Positions 34,621 to 46,918 of a stretch of DNA of 64,000 bases are shown here, piece by piece. The notes below the pieces were generated by a model. That model was not told the origin of the DNA. It did no database searches and saw only the letters and a list, made by a program, of their open reading frames with translations. Within the stretch, counting starts at the first letter, position 1. Every line of letters begins with the position of its first letter. The translations under genes and the position numbers were made by a program. Origin of the DNA: Euglena gracilis (Eukaryota; Euglenida; Euglenophyceae; Euglenales); NCBI GenBank assembly GCA_039621445.1, contig CP154955.1, positions 59,117,564 through 59,181,563 of the forward strand, read 5' to 3'.

Positions 34621-34769
34621 GATATGTCGGATTTTGTTCCGTTTGTTCCGTTATTCCATTCGAACAAAAATTTCGGTCGCGAAAAAAAGGGTTCATACAC
34701 TGCTGCAGAAGGGATGATGGCCCAGGCTCTTTGTCTCTTTCGGATTAAGAGGGAAAAAACCTATTAACG

Positions 34770-34818
34770 TGCAACACGCACACACACACACACAAACGCA
34801 CGCACGCACGCACGCACG

Positions 34819-34858
<40 letters not shown>

Positions 34859-35025
34859 GCAATCCACAGGAAGTGCACAACCACACAACTGAATAAATAT
34901 AATCATCGTCATCATCATCACATACACACAAACAGACACAAACAACGGAACACAACACAACACAACCTCCACGTTCACCCACCCACACCCACCCACCCAC
35001 ACACTCTAAAACGGCCGCACATCGC
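34770..35025. repeat. (CA)n and related short tracts
   Basis: CA repeat 34780-34857 with an internal (CGCA)n, a CAT-triplet run at 34905-34920 and CCCA repeats at 34977-35000. Confidence 0.85.
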
Positions 35026-35237
35026 ACGTGCACACCCAAATACTTCTGCGCCCGGCCATGTTCCATGGAGGAGTCGGGAGCGGTGTGGATGTTGAAGCCC
35101 AACAGCTGCGCCTTGCGGTATGGCCCCTTCGTGTTGGGCTTGGGCTGGGGCACCGCCTTCATGTCGGGGGACTCGTACACCACGCCGCCACGCCCCACCG
35201 GCGTTGGGGGGCTGACCAGGCAGGCGCTGTTTTCCAT
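35026..35237 (-). CDS. Exon-like island, possible first exon of the nitrilase-like gene
   Basis: Minus frame from ATG at 35237: MENSACLVSPPTPVGRGGVV, then YESPDMKAVPQPKPNTKGPY and RKAQLLGFNIHTAPDSSMEH. Open for about 70 codons, GC-rich, same strand and just upstream of the nitrilase exons. No family match on its own. Confidence 0.42.
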
Positions 35238-35244
35238 TGCCGGG

Positions 35245-35420
35245 GCAGGGGGGGGGGGGATGCAACCTGGACCCTCAAAAGAAAAGCGATGCAAAAAAAA
35301 AGAAAAATGCAAAAAAATGCAAAAAAATGCAAAAAAACCCAAATTGCATGTAAAATCCTTCCTTGTTCAGGAGCTGCCCCGGTATGTACACTTTTCCACC
35401 GGAGAGGACTTGGAGGCATG
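35245..35420. repeat. Dispersed repeat copy 1 (pairs with 52795)
   Basis: GATGCAACCTGGACCCTCAA..., A-rich (AAAAATGC)n, CCCAAATTGCATGTAAAATC, and GTACACTTTTCCACC...GGACTTGGA match 52795-52945 in the same order. Confidence 0.75.
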
Positions 35421-35613
35421 TTGGCGCCAACAGACGGGGGGCGGGGGCAATGAGCCCGGGGGGGGGGGGGGGCAATGGGGGGGGGAGCGGGGGGGAGGTA
35501 GCAGGCACCTCCACCCCTGAGGGGGGTCAGTTTTGATCCCCGGTGCCTGTCAACCAAAGCCGATTTCCCCTTGAAAATGACCATATTAAGCCCCCGGTGC
35601 TTTTGGCGCTGGG

Positions 35614-35681
<68 letters not shown>

Positions 35682-36721
35682 GTGTGTGTTGTGTGTGTAT
35701 GTGTGTGTGTGTGTGTGCTATCGCAAAAATACGACCTCCCCGGGGGTCGAAAATGCCTAACCACCCTGCCTGCCCATGGAATCCGCCCCGTCCCAAGGGG
35801 CAACCTTCCTTAAAAAGACGCCTGGTGCTAACACATTTTGATGTGGCGCATCGCCTGGGGCAGCCTGGTGCAAACAAAGGGTGGGGTGCACGGAACGCAA
35901 AACCACCCCGTTGTCCACCCCCAAAATTTCATTTTTTTGTACTCTCTTGTCACCGTGTTTTCAAACCCCCCGGAGCCACACAGCCGACAATAAAAACTTT
36001 GTGGATTTGCGCAAATGCACATACCAACACGAAAAAGCTGAAATGCAAATCCGGCCGCCTAAGTGCTCATTAATCTAGCATGCCACTTCCAACACACATA
36101 AACACACACAAACAACCCAACCCCCAAATATACAACAAATCGAACAAAATGACTCACACATTTTCTTCTCACCGGAGAGTGGGGTGTTTCTTGAAGAGGG
36201 GATAATGTTTTCAACGTGCTGCTTTGCTGGGTATCCAACTTCGTTTTGAATGTGAGTTTGAGCTGACCTGGTAGACCCTTGTTTCCCGTTGCCCTGTGTT
36301 CCCCTACAGGGTTTGTACAGGTGAAAACTTCCCCGGCCATGGGTAGGGCCGAAACTTGTAGTGCGTTGCGGTGCTGGCGCAAGAGCATGGCGGAGTTGTT
36401 ATATCCCCAGTGACATCAGCGATACGATTTGTGACCTATCTCCTCCGGCTAACTTTCCATTTTCCAAAAAAACCGGTGTGACCTCGCATTCAACGTCACA
36501 GGTGACCTATTTTTAGAACTTTTGGGTCCAAAAATGGATCCAATTAGGAATTTATCACACATTTTTGGCAGTTTTGATTCCTAATTTGGCTAGCAATTCT
36601 TAATTTGGGCGCCACTTTTGCCTCTCACTGAGATCCGGAAACCCTCCATACCAGTTTGCCACTTATCAAAAAACGAATGAGCTCCAAACCCCCCTCCTCG
36701 ACGGGTCACTCACGCTTGCCC
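35421..36721. other. Intron-like region with (GT)n and MITE end
   Basis: (GT)n at 35617-35720. A MITE right end CTTAAAAAGACGCCTG at 35812-35827 with no identified left partner. 36000-36700 has no repeat or exon I can support. Confidence 0.45.
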
Positions 36722-36875
36722 CTTCCAACTGTCCCAAAATCAATGGATTTCAGCCACGAAAAGCCCAACCGTATGGTGATGGAGCCTGCGTGCGGTCCGT
36801 TTCGTCGCTGTTTGCGCGCACGGCCCGGCTGGATGGATGGCGCTGTGATGCTGTGCTCGGTGATGAAGCAGAAGG
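36722..36875 (-). CDS. Exon-like island, unidentified
   Basis: Minus frame FCFITEHSITAPSIQPGRAR, KQRRNGPHAGSITIRLGFSW and LKSIDFGTVG. Open and protein-like; no family recognised. Confidence 0.35.
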
Positions 36876-36954
36876 GGGGGGAGCCTTCTGCCTTCCTTCC
36901 TTCTCCACCTTTTATCGCCACCTCCCCACCCCCACCCCCTATTTGGTGCCTATT

Positions 36955-37435
36955 GGGGGACTTCGGCTGCCCAAATAATAACCCCCCTGAAATGAGTGCG
37001 CAATGTCCAAAAGTGCGCAATGCCCAAATAGTTAATCACACTCTTGAGCGTGTGAATCCATAAAGTGAACCCCTTTATGCTGAACTGATTTCAGATTGTG
37101 CCCAAAACTCCGGTCCGAAACTACGGTCCAAAAATGTGCACAAGTCATGCACTTAAATGGGAGGGAGTTAACCCCCTGCCGCAAGGGAAATCAATCAAAC
37201 GGAAAATCAATCATCAATTTCCCTCAAAACAGCATACTTTGGCGAGGCAGCGTCAACGTTAAATAAAACGTCAAAAAAAAAGTGCAAAAATCCAGAAATT
37301 AAGTATGCCTTTTGGGTATTTTTTGAGTTCAAAAAAATAATGTATAATAATAATGTACCCCCAAATAATATAATATATCTCCTCTTGTATCCTAACTTTG
37401 GATGACCCAAATAATACGCCCCGGGTGGGGGGCTA
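36955..37435. repeat. Interval bounded by direct ~28-bp repeats (CCCAAATAATA family)
   Basis: ACTTCGGCTGCCCAAATAAT at 36960 and ACTTTGGATGACCCAAATAA at 37393 are direct repeats. Reverse-orientation copies occur at 43745-43810 (GGCATATTAGTTGGGCAGCC). Confidence 0.5.
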
Positions 37436-37458
37436 AAGCTTCAAAACTTCTGTAAATC

Positions 37459-37518
37459 ATTCACCTGTTGCAGAGGGGTGCAGCGCAGCTCACGTGTCGC
37501 ACAAAAGTGTGCTACAAC
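37459..37518 (-). CDS. Exon piece downstream of the 37.5-kb MITE, unidentified
   Basis: Minus frame VVAHFCATRELRCTPLQQ ending at a canonical donor CAACAG|GTGAATG. The upstream part of the exon lies at 37994-38023, across the MITE. Confidence 0.45.
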
Positions 37519-37526
37519 GTACGCAC

Positions 37527-37993
37527 CAGGCGTTTTCTTAAGGACTCCGGGGGGGGGGGGTCCCGCGGGCCGCCTGGAAAAAGGTGCTGGCTGGAAAAAA
37601 TATTCTGGTTGGACCCCCCCCTCCCCCCTGGGGGGGGTGTGGTCCGAGGGGGGGGTCCGGCCGGCTGGGAGCTGGACCCGGCGGGGACCCAAAAATTGCC
37701 CCAAAAAGCCCAAATCCAGCTGGGTTGGCATTTCTCAGCCAAAATCAGGGGTGAAAGCCCAAAAACCACCCCAAAATGCCATTTTGGCCATTTTTGACCC
37801 CCCCTTTTCCAAGAATTTCGAATTTTTTTTCAGTCCAGCCTGCTTTGCCAGGCTGGTTCGAACTTTCTTTCAGCGAACCCCCAGGGGGGGGGGGTCCGCA
37901 GCCCGGCTGGGAGGTGCTGGCTGAAAAAACGTGCTGGCTGGCTGAACCCCCTCTGGCTTAAGAACGGTCCCCTCCAGCTTAAGAAAACCCCTG
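37527..37993. mobile_element. hAT-like MITE, 467 bp, within an exon
   Basis: Ends CAGGCGTTTTCTTAAGG and GCTTAAGAAAACCCCTG (15 of 17 inverted). 8-bp duplication GTACGCAC / GTACGTAC (7 of 8). The interior repeats CTGGCTGG, CCAGCTGGGTTGGCATTT and poly-G/C. Removing it with one duplication copy leaves the minus frame open from WQRQSTY to VVAHFC. Confidence 0.88.
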
Positions 37994-38023
37994 GTACGTA
38001 CTCTGCCGCTGCCAAACTCGGAC
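37994..38023 (-). CDS. Exon piece upstream of the 37.5-kb MITE
   Basis: Acceptor-like TTTTTTTATTGTCCGAG, then minus frame (x)WQRQSTY up to the duplication. Confidence 0.4.
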
Positions 38024-38214
38024 AATAAAAAAATTAAACAAAAACAATTAATAATAAACAACAAAAAAATATAACGAAAAACAAAAATAATTAAAAAATG
38101 TAAAAAAAATTGAAAATAAAAATTACTTACAACAATAAGTAATAAAGACAATCAATGCAATCAATAAATCCGATCTTGAATCCCACGTTCAGCCCAACTC
38201 AAATGTCTGCGAAT

Positions 38215-38352
38215 CCCGCCCACCCGTGGCGCGCACAGCGCCGCAGCCGGACTTGCGCGGTCAGCACCACCGCCACCAGCAGCCAGGCCGCGCCGCAGAG
38301 CCAGAGCCCGGCCCGGGCCGAAATCCGCGCCTCGGCGGGTGCCCGTTCCGAG
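38215..38352 (-). CDS. Exon with a transmembrane helix, unidentified protein
   Basis: Minus frame SERAPAEARISARAGLWLCG followed by AAWLLVAVVLTAQVRLRRCA. The segment LWLCGAAWLLVAVVLTAQV is a good membrane span followed by Arg-rich residues, so the Arg side would be cytosolic by the positive-inside rule. It joins 38746-38800 in frame across the inserted element. Confidence 0.5.
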
Positions 38353-38442
38353 CAGAGATTCACTTGGTGACCACCCCCCCCCCCCCGGGGGGGGGTGGGG
38401 CACTTTTCATTGGCCCAAACGCACCCACCCACGTTTTCTCTC

Positions 38443-38479
<37 letters not shown>

Positions 38480-38745
38480 AAAACCCACCCACCCGTGAGC
38501 CCTCCCCCCCAGGGGGGTCACCCACCCACCCACCCACCCACCCAAAATCCCGCCAAAATTGGCCAAAACCGCTGAAAATGTTTTTTTCCGGCCTGGCCTT
38601 TTGGCCGGGCAAAAACTTGACCTGACCCATGGCTTGAAACTTGACATGACCCCCCCCCCCCCAGAGTCCCAGGCCCCACCCACCCACCCATTCTTGAAAC
38701 CCCCCAGGGGGGGGAGGGGTAACACAGGTGTTAAGTGAATCTATG
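38353..38745. mobile_element. Introner-like hAT-type element, 393 bp, within the TM-protein exon
   Basis: Ends CAGAGATTCACTT and AAGTGAATCTATG (12 of 13 inverted). Flanks GTTCCGAG (38345-38352) and GCCCCGAG (38746-38753), 6 of 8. Contains (CT)n at 38440-38478 and CCCA repeats. Removal with one flank copy makes GSEEAS continuous with ERAPAEAR on the minus strand. Same end family as 32949-33032. Confidence 0.72.
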
Positions 38746-38800
38746 GCCCCGAGGCCTCCTCGGAACCGGGCCGGACGGTGCCGTAATCCGGCATATTGGG
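38746..38800 (-). CDS. Exon piece upstream of the 38.4-kb element
   Basis: Minus frame PDYGTVRPGSEEAS, reaching the repeat copy; continues into the TM segment once the element is removed. Confidence 0.4.
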
Positions 38801-39281
38801 GGGCGAGGGGAGGGGGTCTGAGGGTGGCGATGGTGGCGGCGCGGAGGGGAGGGCGTTGGCGTGGCGTGGGCGCCCCCCCAAAGAACACCGCAGCAACGTT
38901 GCAATTTGGTGAGGGAAAATTCCACCGGTGCTGATGCTCCATGCTGATGGGGCATCGCCCTGGACGTCTGTTAACCTCCCAACTGTAAGTCACAGGGAAT
39001 GCAGAGTTCGGTCTGGTGGTCCGCATTGGGGGGGGGGGGCTTCCCAGGCCCCCGGCTCTGCACTCCGCCAGAATGCACCGAAGGCCGGTGCCACACATTG
39101 CAGACGCTGGCCCCTCTGTGGGAAGGCCCCCGGGGTGTGCGACAGTGCCAAGCGGTGTTAAGCGTGTGGAGTGCCAAGGAGAGGTGGGGGGAACGCCCGG
39201 TCCCCAGAGGCTCAAATAGGCAGCGAGGCCACGGCTTGATGGAACGCCCTGTGCTGGACCGCTCTTAGAGGGTGGGGGGAG
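38801..39281 (-). other. GC-rich region with ambiguous coding character
   Basis: Several minus frames are open (for example MEHQHRWNFPSPNCNVAAVF at about 38890-38950, and a Gly/Cys-rich frame at 39040-39180), but frames conflict and no boundary is convincing. Confidence 0.25.
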
Positions 39282-39705
39282 CAGGCTTTTGCTTAAGGAC
39301 CCCCTGTGTGCCCGGGGGGGGGGTACTGGTTGGCCAATTGGCTAGACACTGGAAAAAATGGACTAGCTAGACCCCCCCTCCCCCCGGGGGGGGGTCCGGG
39401 GGTCCCCCAACTGGAAAAAATTTTCCTCCGGCGCTGCGCGCCGAGGTGGAAATGAGGTTTTTAATAGGTTTTTGGCTGATTTTGTTCCAAAAATTCCCAA
39501 AAAATGACCAAAAAACGGGCATCTTTGGCCATTTTTGGGGGTCCCAAAAAATTTCCGGCGCTTCGCGCCGGTCACTGGAATAAAATTTTCCACTAGCTAG
39601 CCCTGCCAGCAGACACCCCCGGGGGGGGGGGGTCTGCTAGAAATCCCACTAGCCAAATTTGGACCAGCTGCAGTCCAGTACTGCAATCCCTTAAGCAGAA
39701 GCCTG
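39282..39705. mobile_element. hAT-like MITE, 424 bp
   Basis: Ends CAGGCTTTTGCTTAAGG and CCTTAAGCAGAAGCCTG (16 of 17 inverted). Both flanks are G-rich (GGGGGGAG / GTGGGGGG), so the duplication cannot be judged. The interior has GGCGCTGCGCGCC and GGCGCTTCGCGCC palindromic cores. Confidence 0.85.
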
Positions 39706-41159
39706 GTGGGGGGGGACGCCGATATTCAAGAAGGCCACGTTTTGGCCGACAGTCAAGCAGTGGAAGTGCCAAAGATTTCGCTCAGTTTGGGCAAGGGCAA
39801 CTTAAATATCAAATCTGGTCCCAGCAAATGCGGCCAGAAGCCCACTGGAAAAGGGGGCGAATTCGATCGAAATACCTCCGGGAAAACAGGTCGACATTGA
39901 GGTTGAAATTAATCCCTCTCGCCCACCCAAAACATGAAAAAAAAACATTTTCAACTCATTAATTTCAACCCGGTTCGAGATTGGGATTGGCCCTCTGCCA
40001 ATCCTATGGGCAGGTGGTGGCCCTCAAAGCGAATCCCGGTCCCCCATGGACCCCCCCGGGTTGTCTGTACCACGAGACAAGAATGGTTGGAGGTCGGAAA
40101 AAATAGGGCGGGGGGGGAAGCCCAACAAGTGTCCCCTGCCCCATCAAACCATGGCAAGGACCCTTCAGCCCATTGTATGTGGTTCCAGGAAGGAAGGAGG
40201 TTGGCTGGAAGTGCCGGGAGGGAGGACCGGGGGAGTGGGAGGGGGGAGGGGGGGGGCAAGGAGAACGAGGGGGGGGGGGGGGGGGGCGGGGGGGCTGTGC
40301 AGCAAAGAGGACGAGGGAGGAGGGTGGGCAGCCCCGGCTAGCCGCGCGTTTGCGGCGGTGAAGGGTGTGCGATTGGGCGCTGGGAGGGTTGGAATTGTGG
40401 TGTGTGTGGGTCTGTGCAAGCGTGTATTGTCTGTGTGTGCATGGGTGCATGTGTTTGTGCGTGTGCGTGTGCTGTGCCTGTGTGAGTCTCTCTCTCTCTC
40501 CCGGGGTGTGTTTGTTGTGGTTGTGTAGTGTCACCGCCGCGCACTGGAAAACGGGCAGGGCAACTTAAAAAAAATCCCGCCCACCCCCGGGATCCTCCGA
40601 CCCTTGACACCAAGGCGCCCCACCGATCCAAGTGTCCAAGAGCGGTACCCCCCCCTCCTCCAAATCAAGACTTGCGATCGATGTTCCCCATTGGCTGACC
40701 CCTATGCCCAAAAAGGAATGCCGAGGGTGTGGCGACCCAAACAGCCTTTATAGCAGAGGTGAGGGCGCGGTGGGGCATGACACTCCGCCGGGGCTGCGAT
40801 GTGAGAAGACGGCCGACGCCCGGCTGGGACCAGCGCGCCAGCAGGGGTCGGTGGGTAAACCGGCCCAGGCAAGCCACAAGTCAGGCGAATTAACCCACCC
40901 CAAATTGCAGAAGTCCCCAGTTCGGTATTTAGAACCCTGCCGGTCAGGCAAATCTGCCCCAACATAATATTTCCAAAAATATACGATGGAAACCCCACAT
41001 GTGACACCACAAAATTGGAATCTTTGAAGCGTTACAGGTTCCTTTCAGGCAGATGGGGTTGTACATCCGGTCACCAAAGCAGGAACCCTAAGAGGGGTTT
41101 TTAATTGGGAGGGGTTTTTTCTTGAGAGGGGGGGGGGGCGGGCTTTTGCATACCCCCCC
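39706..41159. other. Mixed repeat and unique sequence
   Basis: 39706-39830 has an open plus frame (ADIQEGHVLADSQAVEVPKI). 39838-40010 is a fragment of the 32.5-kb MITE family. 40200-40330 is G-rich. 40740-40880 is GC-rich with conflicting minus frames, one reading RFTHRPLLARWSQPGVGRLL. Nothing firm. Confidence 0.35.
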
Positions 41160-41455
41160 CCCCGGGAAACTGTCACCTGACAGGTTGGCCAGTACCGGGG
41201 ACCCTGACAACTTCCTATACAGGTTGGCCAGTACCAGGGACCCTGACAGTTTCCCGGGCGGGACCCTGCCAGTTTCCCGGGTAGGGCATTTCAAGGGAAA
41301 GTCAATGAAAAATGACCCTGACAGGTTGGCCAGTACCGGGGACCCTGACAACTTCCTATACTGACAGGTTGGCCGGTACCGGGGACCCTGACAGTTTCCC
41401 GGGCGGGACCCTGACAGGTTCTCGGGCACGACAGTTTCCCGGGGGGGGGGGGTAG
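41160..41455. repeat. Minisatellite of CTGACAGGTTGGCCAGTACC units
   Basis: Five copies of ACAGGTTGGCCAGTACCGGG-type units interleaved with GACCCTGACAGTTTCCCGGG. A single related copy lies at 5245-5285. Confidence 0.9.
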
Positions 41456-41848
41456 GTACCCCCGCACAGGCCACAGCAGCCCCCCCCCATGATGTCCCCC
41501 GACGCCTGTCCAACCTCCCACCCCCTGCGATCCACAAATATACACAGCAAGCTTTCGTTTAAATGGCATTTATTACGGCAATTCTTCTTTGTTTGAATGG
41601 CAAACAATTAAGATGTTAAAATGATGGAATTTTCCATTCATCTTCATTCCCATTTCATTAACATTGAATTTAGATTAACTTTATCACTCTTATTCCACTA
41701 TCATTCCATCTACTTTCATATGATTCTGTCATTATCACTCCTGTTGTCATCATATGTTTTTATTCTATTTTGAAACTCTGACAAATCACGAATTCAATTT
41801 TGATTTCGATGTTTTCAGGTTTCCACCTTTGAGTCATAAATATTGCAT
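41456..41848. other. AT-rich non-coding stretch
   Basis: No feature seen; possible 3' flank of the terminal exon that follows on the minus strand. Confidence 0.35.
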
Positions 41849-42062
41849 TTATTTCCTTTTATTTATTACTTTCAATTTTCTGTGTGGGGTTTTGCCTGAA
41901 GGCGTTTGAACAAGAACAACACGACTCCTGCGGCTCCCTGCCTGGGCCGGCAACGGCACCTCCACACTGTTGACCTGCCAAGCAGCGGCTGCCCGGCTGC
42001 TCTGCAGGGGACAGGGACCAAGACGCCAAAACCGGGCTGAGGGACAGCCTTGCCTGGGATAG
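41849..42062 (-). CDS. Terminal exon-like island with basic C-terminus, unidentified
   Basis: Minus frame SARFWRLGPCPLQSSRAAAA, WQVNSVEVPLPAQAGSRRSR, then VVLVQTPSGKTPHRKLKVIN-KRK and TAA. The Lys/Arg-rich tail and stop followed by AT-rich sequence fit a 3' end. Confidence 0.4.
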
Positions 42063-42904
42063 CTCCGGCATCGATGGGAAACCACACACAGCACGGAGTG
42101 CGAGCGCACACACGCAAGCATGCATGCACAGGTGCGCTCATGCGCGCGCACACACACATACACACACACGTGCGTGCACATACACAACAAAACACACACA
42201 CACGCGCGCGCACGCACGCACATACACACACAGACACGCACGCATGCACGCATGCAGGTGCGCTCGCATATCAGACAAAAATTTTGTTTCCTTTCAACGC
42301 ATGCGCAAATCACATCCTGTGACGTGATTTGTTACATTTGTTTCCCGTTTCTGTGGAGATGTCCCAAAATACGCACCCATGTGCTGATTTCTTCCGTCAA
42401 CCATAACTGAAAGCCCCTTGTGCAGAATATGGCGGACATGATCATTCAACAGCGTTGGACTTGGGCGGCCCCACTAACAGGCTGAATTTTAAAGCGAGGT
42501 CCAGGCGTCCCCTGTCCATTTTGCAAGAGGCTCATTAGGCACGGGGAGTACATGTGCACGTCCTGGAATAGAATGAAGTACATTTTGAAGCCAAGCCAGC
42601 AAGCCCACCCTGCCTGCCGGCCCGCAGCCCCCTGCGGGCTGTCCGGTCCCCCGTATGGTACAGGAAATAAGAAAGGGCAGATGGGGGGGGAACGAGTGCC
42701 ACTGTTGGGGGGCATTGCGTGATCGTGCGGTATCCCACGAGTCCATTTGGGCGCTGGCTCCTGGCTTCGGGACACAGACACCAAAAACACCGGGAAAAAA
42801 AATAAAAATATATAAAAACAGCAAAAAAAACCCACAAAAAACTTTAAAAAAATTAAAGGAAAAAAAAAACGACTCAAGGAAAAAATGGTGGGAGAGAAAT
42901 GGCA
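42063..42904. other. Intron-like, with CA/CG tracts
   Basis: (CA)n with CGCA and CATG units at 42100-42260; poly-A-rich segment 42780-42900. 42600-42780 has GC-rich sequence with no clear frame. Confidence 0.4.
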
Positions 42905-43012
42905 CCAAACCTGACGAAGTTGGCGCGCCGGAGCTGCCGCGCGAGGAGCCAGGGTGGGAGGGGGTATCGCTATGCCACGTGGGCCTGGCCGACACGCTCT
43001 GGTCACTGATGG
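42905..43012 (-). CDS. Ser/Pro-rich exon-like island
   Basis: Minus frame SDQSVSARPTWHSDTPSHPG then SSRGSSGAPTSS, with acceptor-like CCATCAG and donor TCGTCAG|GTTTGG. Low-complexity and unidentified. Confidence 0.4.
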
Positions 43013-44454
43013 ACGGTGTTCCTCCCTGTGGATGTTGAGACAGAGGCGGGTTCACATCGGCAGACCGGTGATAAGGACCGGTGCACCAAAGACCTCGAGT
43101 TTTCCTTCTCATAATTATTATATTTCTTCATCTGATAGATATACGTAAACATAATGAACATACATTGTACATATATACATATGTTATATGTACATATATA
43201 ACAACCACAACCACAACCACAACCACAATCAACAACCAACAACAACAATTTAATTCTTTTTATTGATTACTTCCAGGCATTCAGCTGTTCAGCTAAGCAG
43301 CTCGATAGGTTTATGTGGGTTCTCCACCCACCCAGAGGGTACCCCTTCTGCCCACCCCCCTGGGGGGGGGGCAGGCGGACACTGTTTGAGGGTCAATTTT
43401 GGGGTCAACATTTTTTTTCGCTGCTTTACACCAAAAAAAAAGGAAAAAACGGCCAAATCACTGCCTCCGGTGGGGTCCCACAAGCCCCCCCCCCCCGAAT
43501 CCAGGACTCCCTGTGGGAACATATATATTATTTGAGATTCAAAATTGAAAAAAACTAAAAAGATACCCCAAAAAATTTACATAATTTCTAAGTTTACATT
43601 TATATATTACATAATTTGCACACTTACACATTATTTGGAACTTATATTTAACGTAAATACTGCCTCAAATTTGGTCGTATCGCTCGTTTTTTTGCCAAAA
43701 ATATATAGTTTTGGTGGGATACTGGCACATGCCCTAAGTGGTGCGGCAAGGAGGGCATATTAGTTGGGCAGCCAAAATCCCAGGTGGGGGGCATATTATT
43801 TGGAGTCACATTATTTGGGGGGGGTAGATTGATCTTGAGGGTGATTTACTTGTGAATGTTTGCATAACTCACACGCAGCAGCACCTCCGAGAGACTCAAA
43901 AGAGAAAGCCCTGCAATGAAAGGCTACGTGGGGATGACCGGTACAGGGATTTATCCCCAGGAGGGCATGGCCCAGATGTACATAATCCCGGAGGTGGGTG
44001 GTGGGGTATATCTGTGGAATTGTAATTGATTTTGCATTGAAAACGTGGTGTGAGCACGTGCACATAAATGGGACCGTCGGGTGTTGTGATGGACGCCAAG
44101 AATCACGGGTCACAAAGGACAAGGTTGTGGAGGTTGCGATTTTGCTGGGGATCGCGCATTTGCACTGTGCTCACGTGGGCAGAGGTGTGCAAAAATATGA
44201 GATTCCAATTAGAATTAGTCCCCCCCCTTCCTTACCTCCCCCTTGTCCAAGACCCGGTAATGATACAGAAATGCGCCATTGACCAGGGATGCATGTCACG
44301 AAACGGGCACCTTTCGAGTACAATGACTGGCGTTCTTCCGTATTGTGTGATTTTGACAAGTCGCGTCGGGCACATCCCGAGTCAACGGCACATTTTTCGA
44401 AACAACACCCAGCGTTTTTTTGAAGTATTGTGACTTTGACACACGTTGCACGGT
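43013..44454. other. Intron-like or intergenic region
   Basis: (CAACCA)n at 43198-43248. 43500-43815 carries CATATTATTTGG-family repeats in three direct copies. 43870-44440 unique, no exon supported. Confidence 0.4.
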
Positions 44455-44547
44455 CTAGGGATCCGCCGCCGCATTTATCCCTGGGATATGCAGATCAACC
44501 CAACCCGGGGTATGGAGTCGGGTTTCGGAGAGCGCTGGAGCGCAGGC
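44455..44547 (-). CDS. Terminal exon piece after the 44.6-kb insertion
   Basis: Minus frame APALSETRLHTPGWVDLHIP then GINAAADP and TAG. In frame with 44752-44850 once 44548-44743 plus one repeat copy is removed. Confidence 0.45.
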   Translation of the reverse strand, partial: ACAPALSETRLHTPGWVDLHIPGINAAADP

Positions 44548-44743
44548 CAGCAACACCTCCCCCCGCCCGGGGGTCAGTGCGTGCCGGTCGTGGGCCCAAA
44601 AAGATGCACAAAAATGGCTTTTCTGGTCTTCCGGAACCTTCAAGAGTGACCAGGCACTTTGGGGGGGGGCCTTTGGTCGTGTGCCCCCCCCCCCCCGCCT
44701 TAAAAGGCAGTGCAGTGCCACGCCACAGAGAGGTGGAGGACCT
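44548..44743. mobile_element. Introner-like insertion, 196 bp
   Basis: Flanked by GCGCAGGC (44540-44547) and GCGCAGCC (44744-44751), 7 of 8 identical. Removal restores …VVVVEPGGC + APALSET…. Starts CAGCAACACC and ends GGAGGACCT; no clear inverted repeat. Related interiors at 58390-58640 and 63300-63555. Confidence 0.55.
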
Positions 44744-44850
44744 GCGCAGCCACCCGGCTCCACCACCACCACGCTCGTGGCCCGGTCCCGCAGGGGTAGC
44801 GTCGTGACGGAGCGCTGGGCTGTCCACGTCAGTCGCCGGCTCCCTGCCAG
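44744..44850 (-). CDS. Exon piece before the 44.6-kb insertion, unidentified
   Basis: Minus frame SRRLTWTAQRSVTTLPLRDR then ATSVVVVEPGGCA. Confidence 0.42.
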
Positions 44851-44870
44851 GCTGCTTTTGATGTAGCACG

Positions 44871-46918
<2,048 letters not shown>

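Noticed and set aside
39274-39713. A target-site duplication for the 39282 MITE
   Set aside because: Both flanks are G-rich, so similarity is uninformative.
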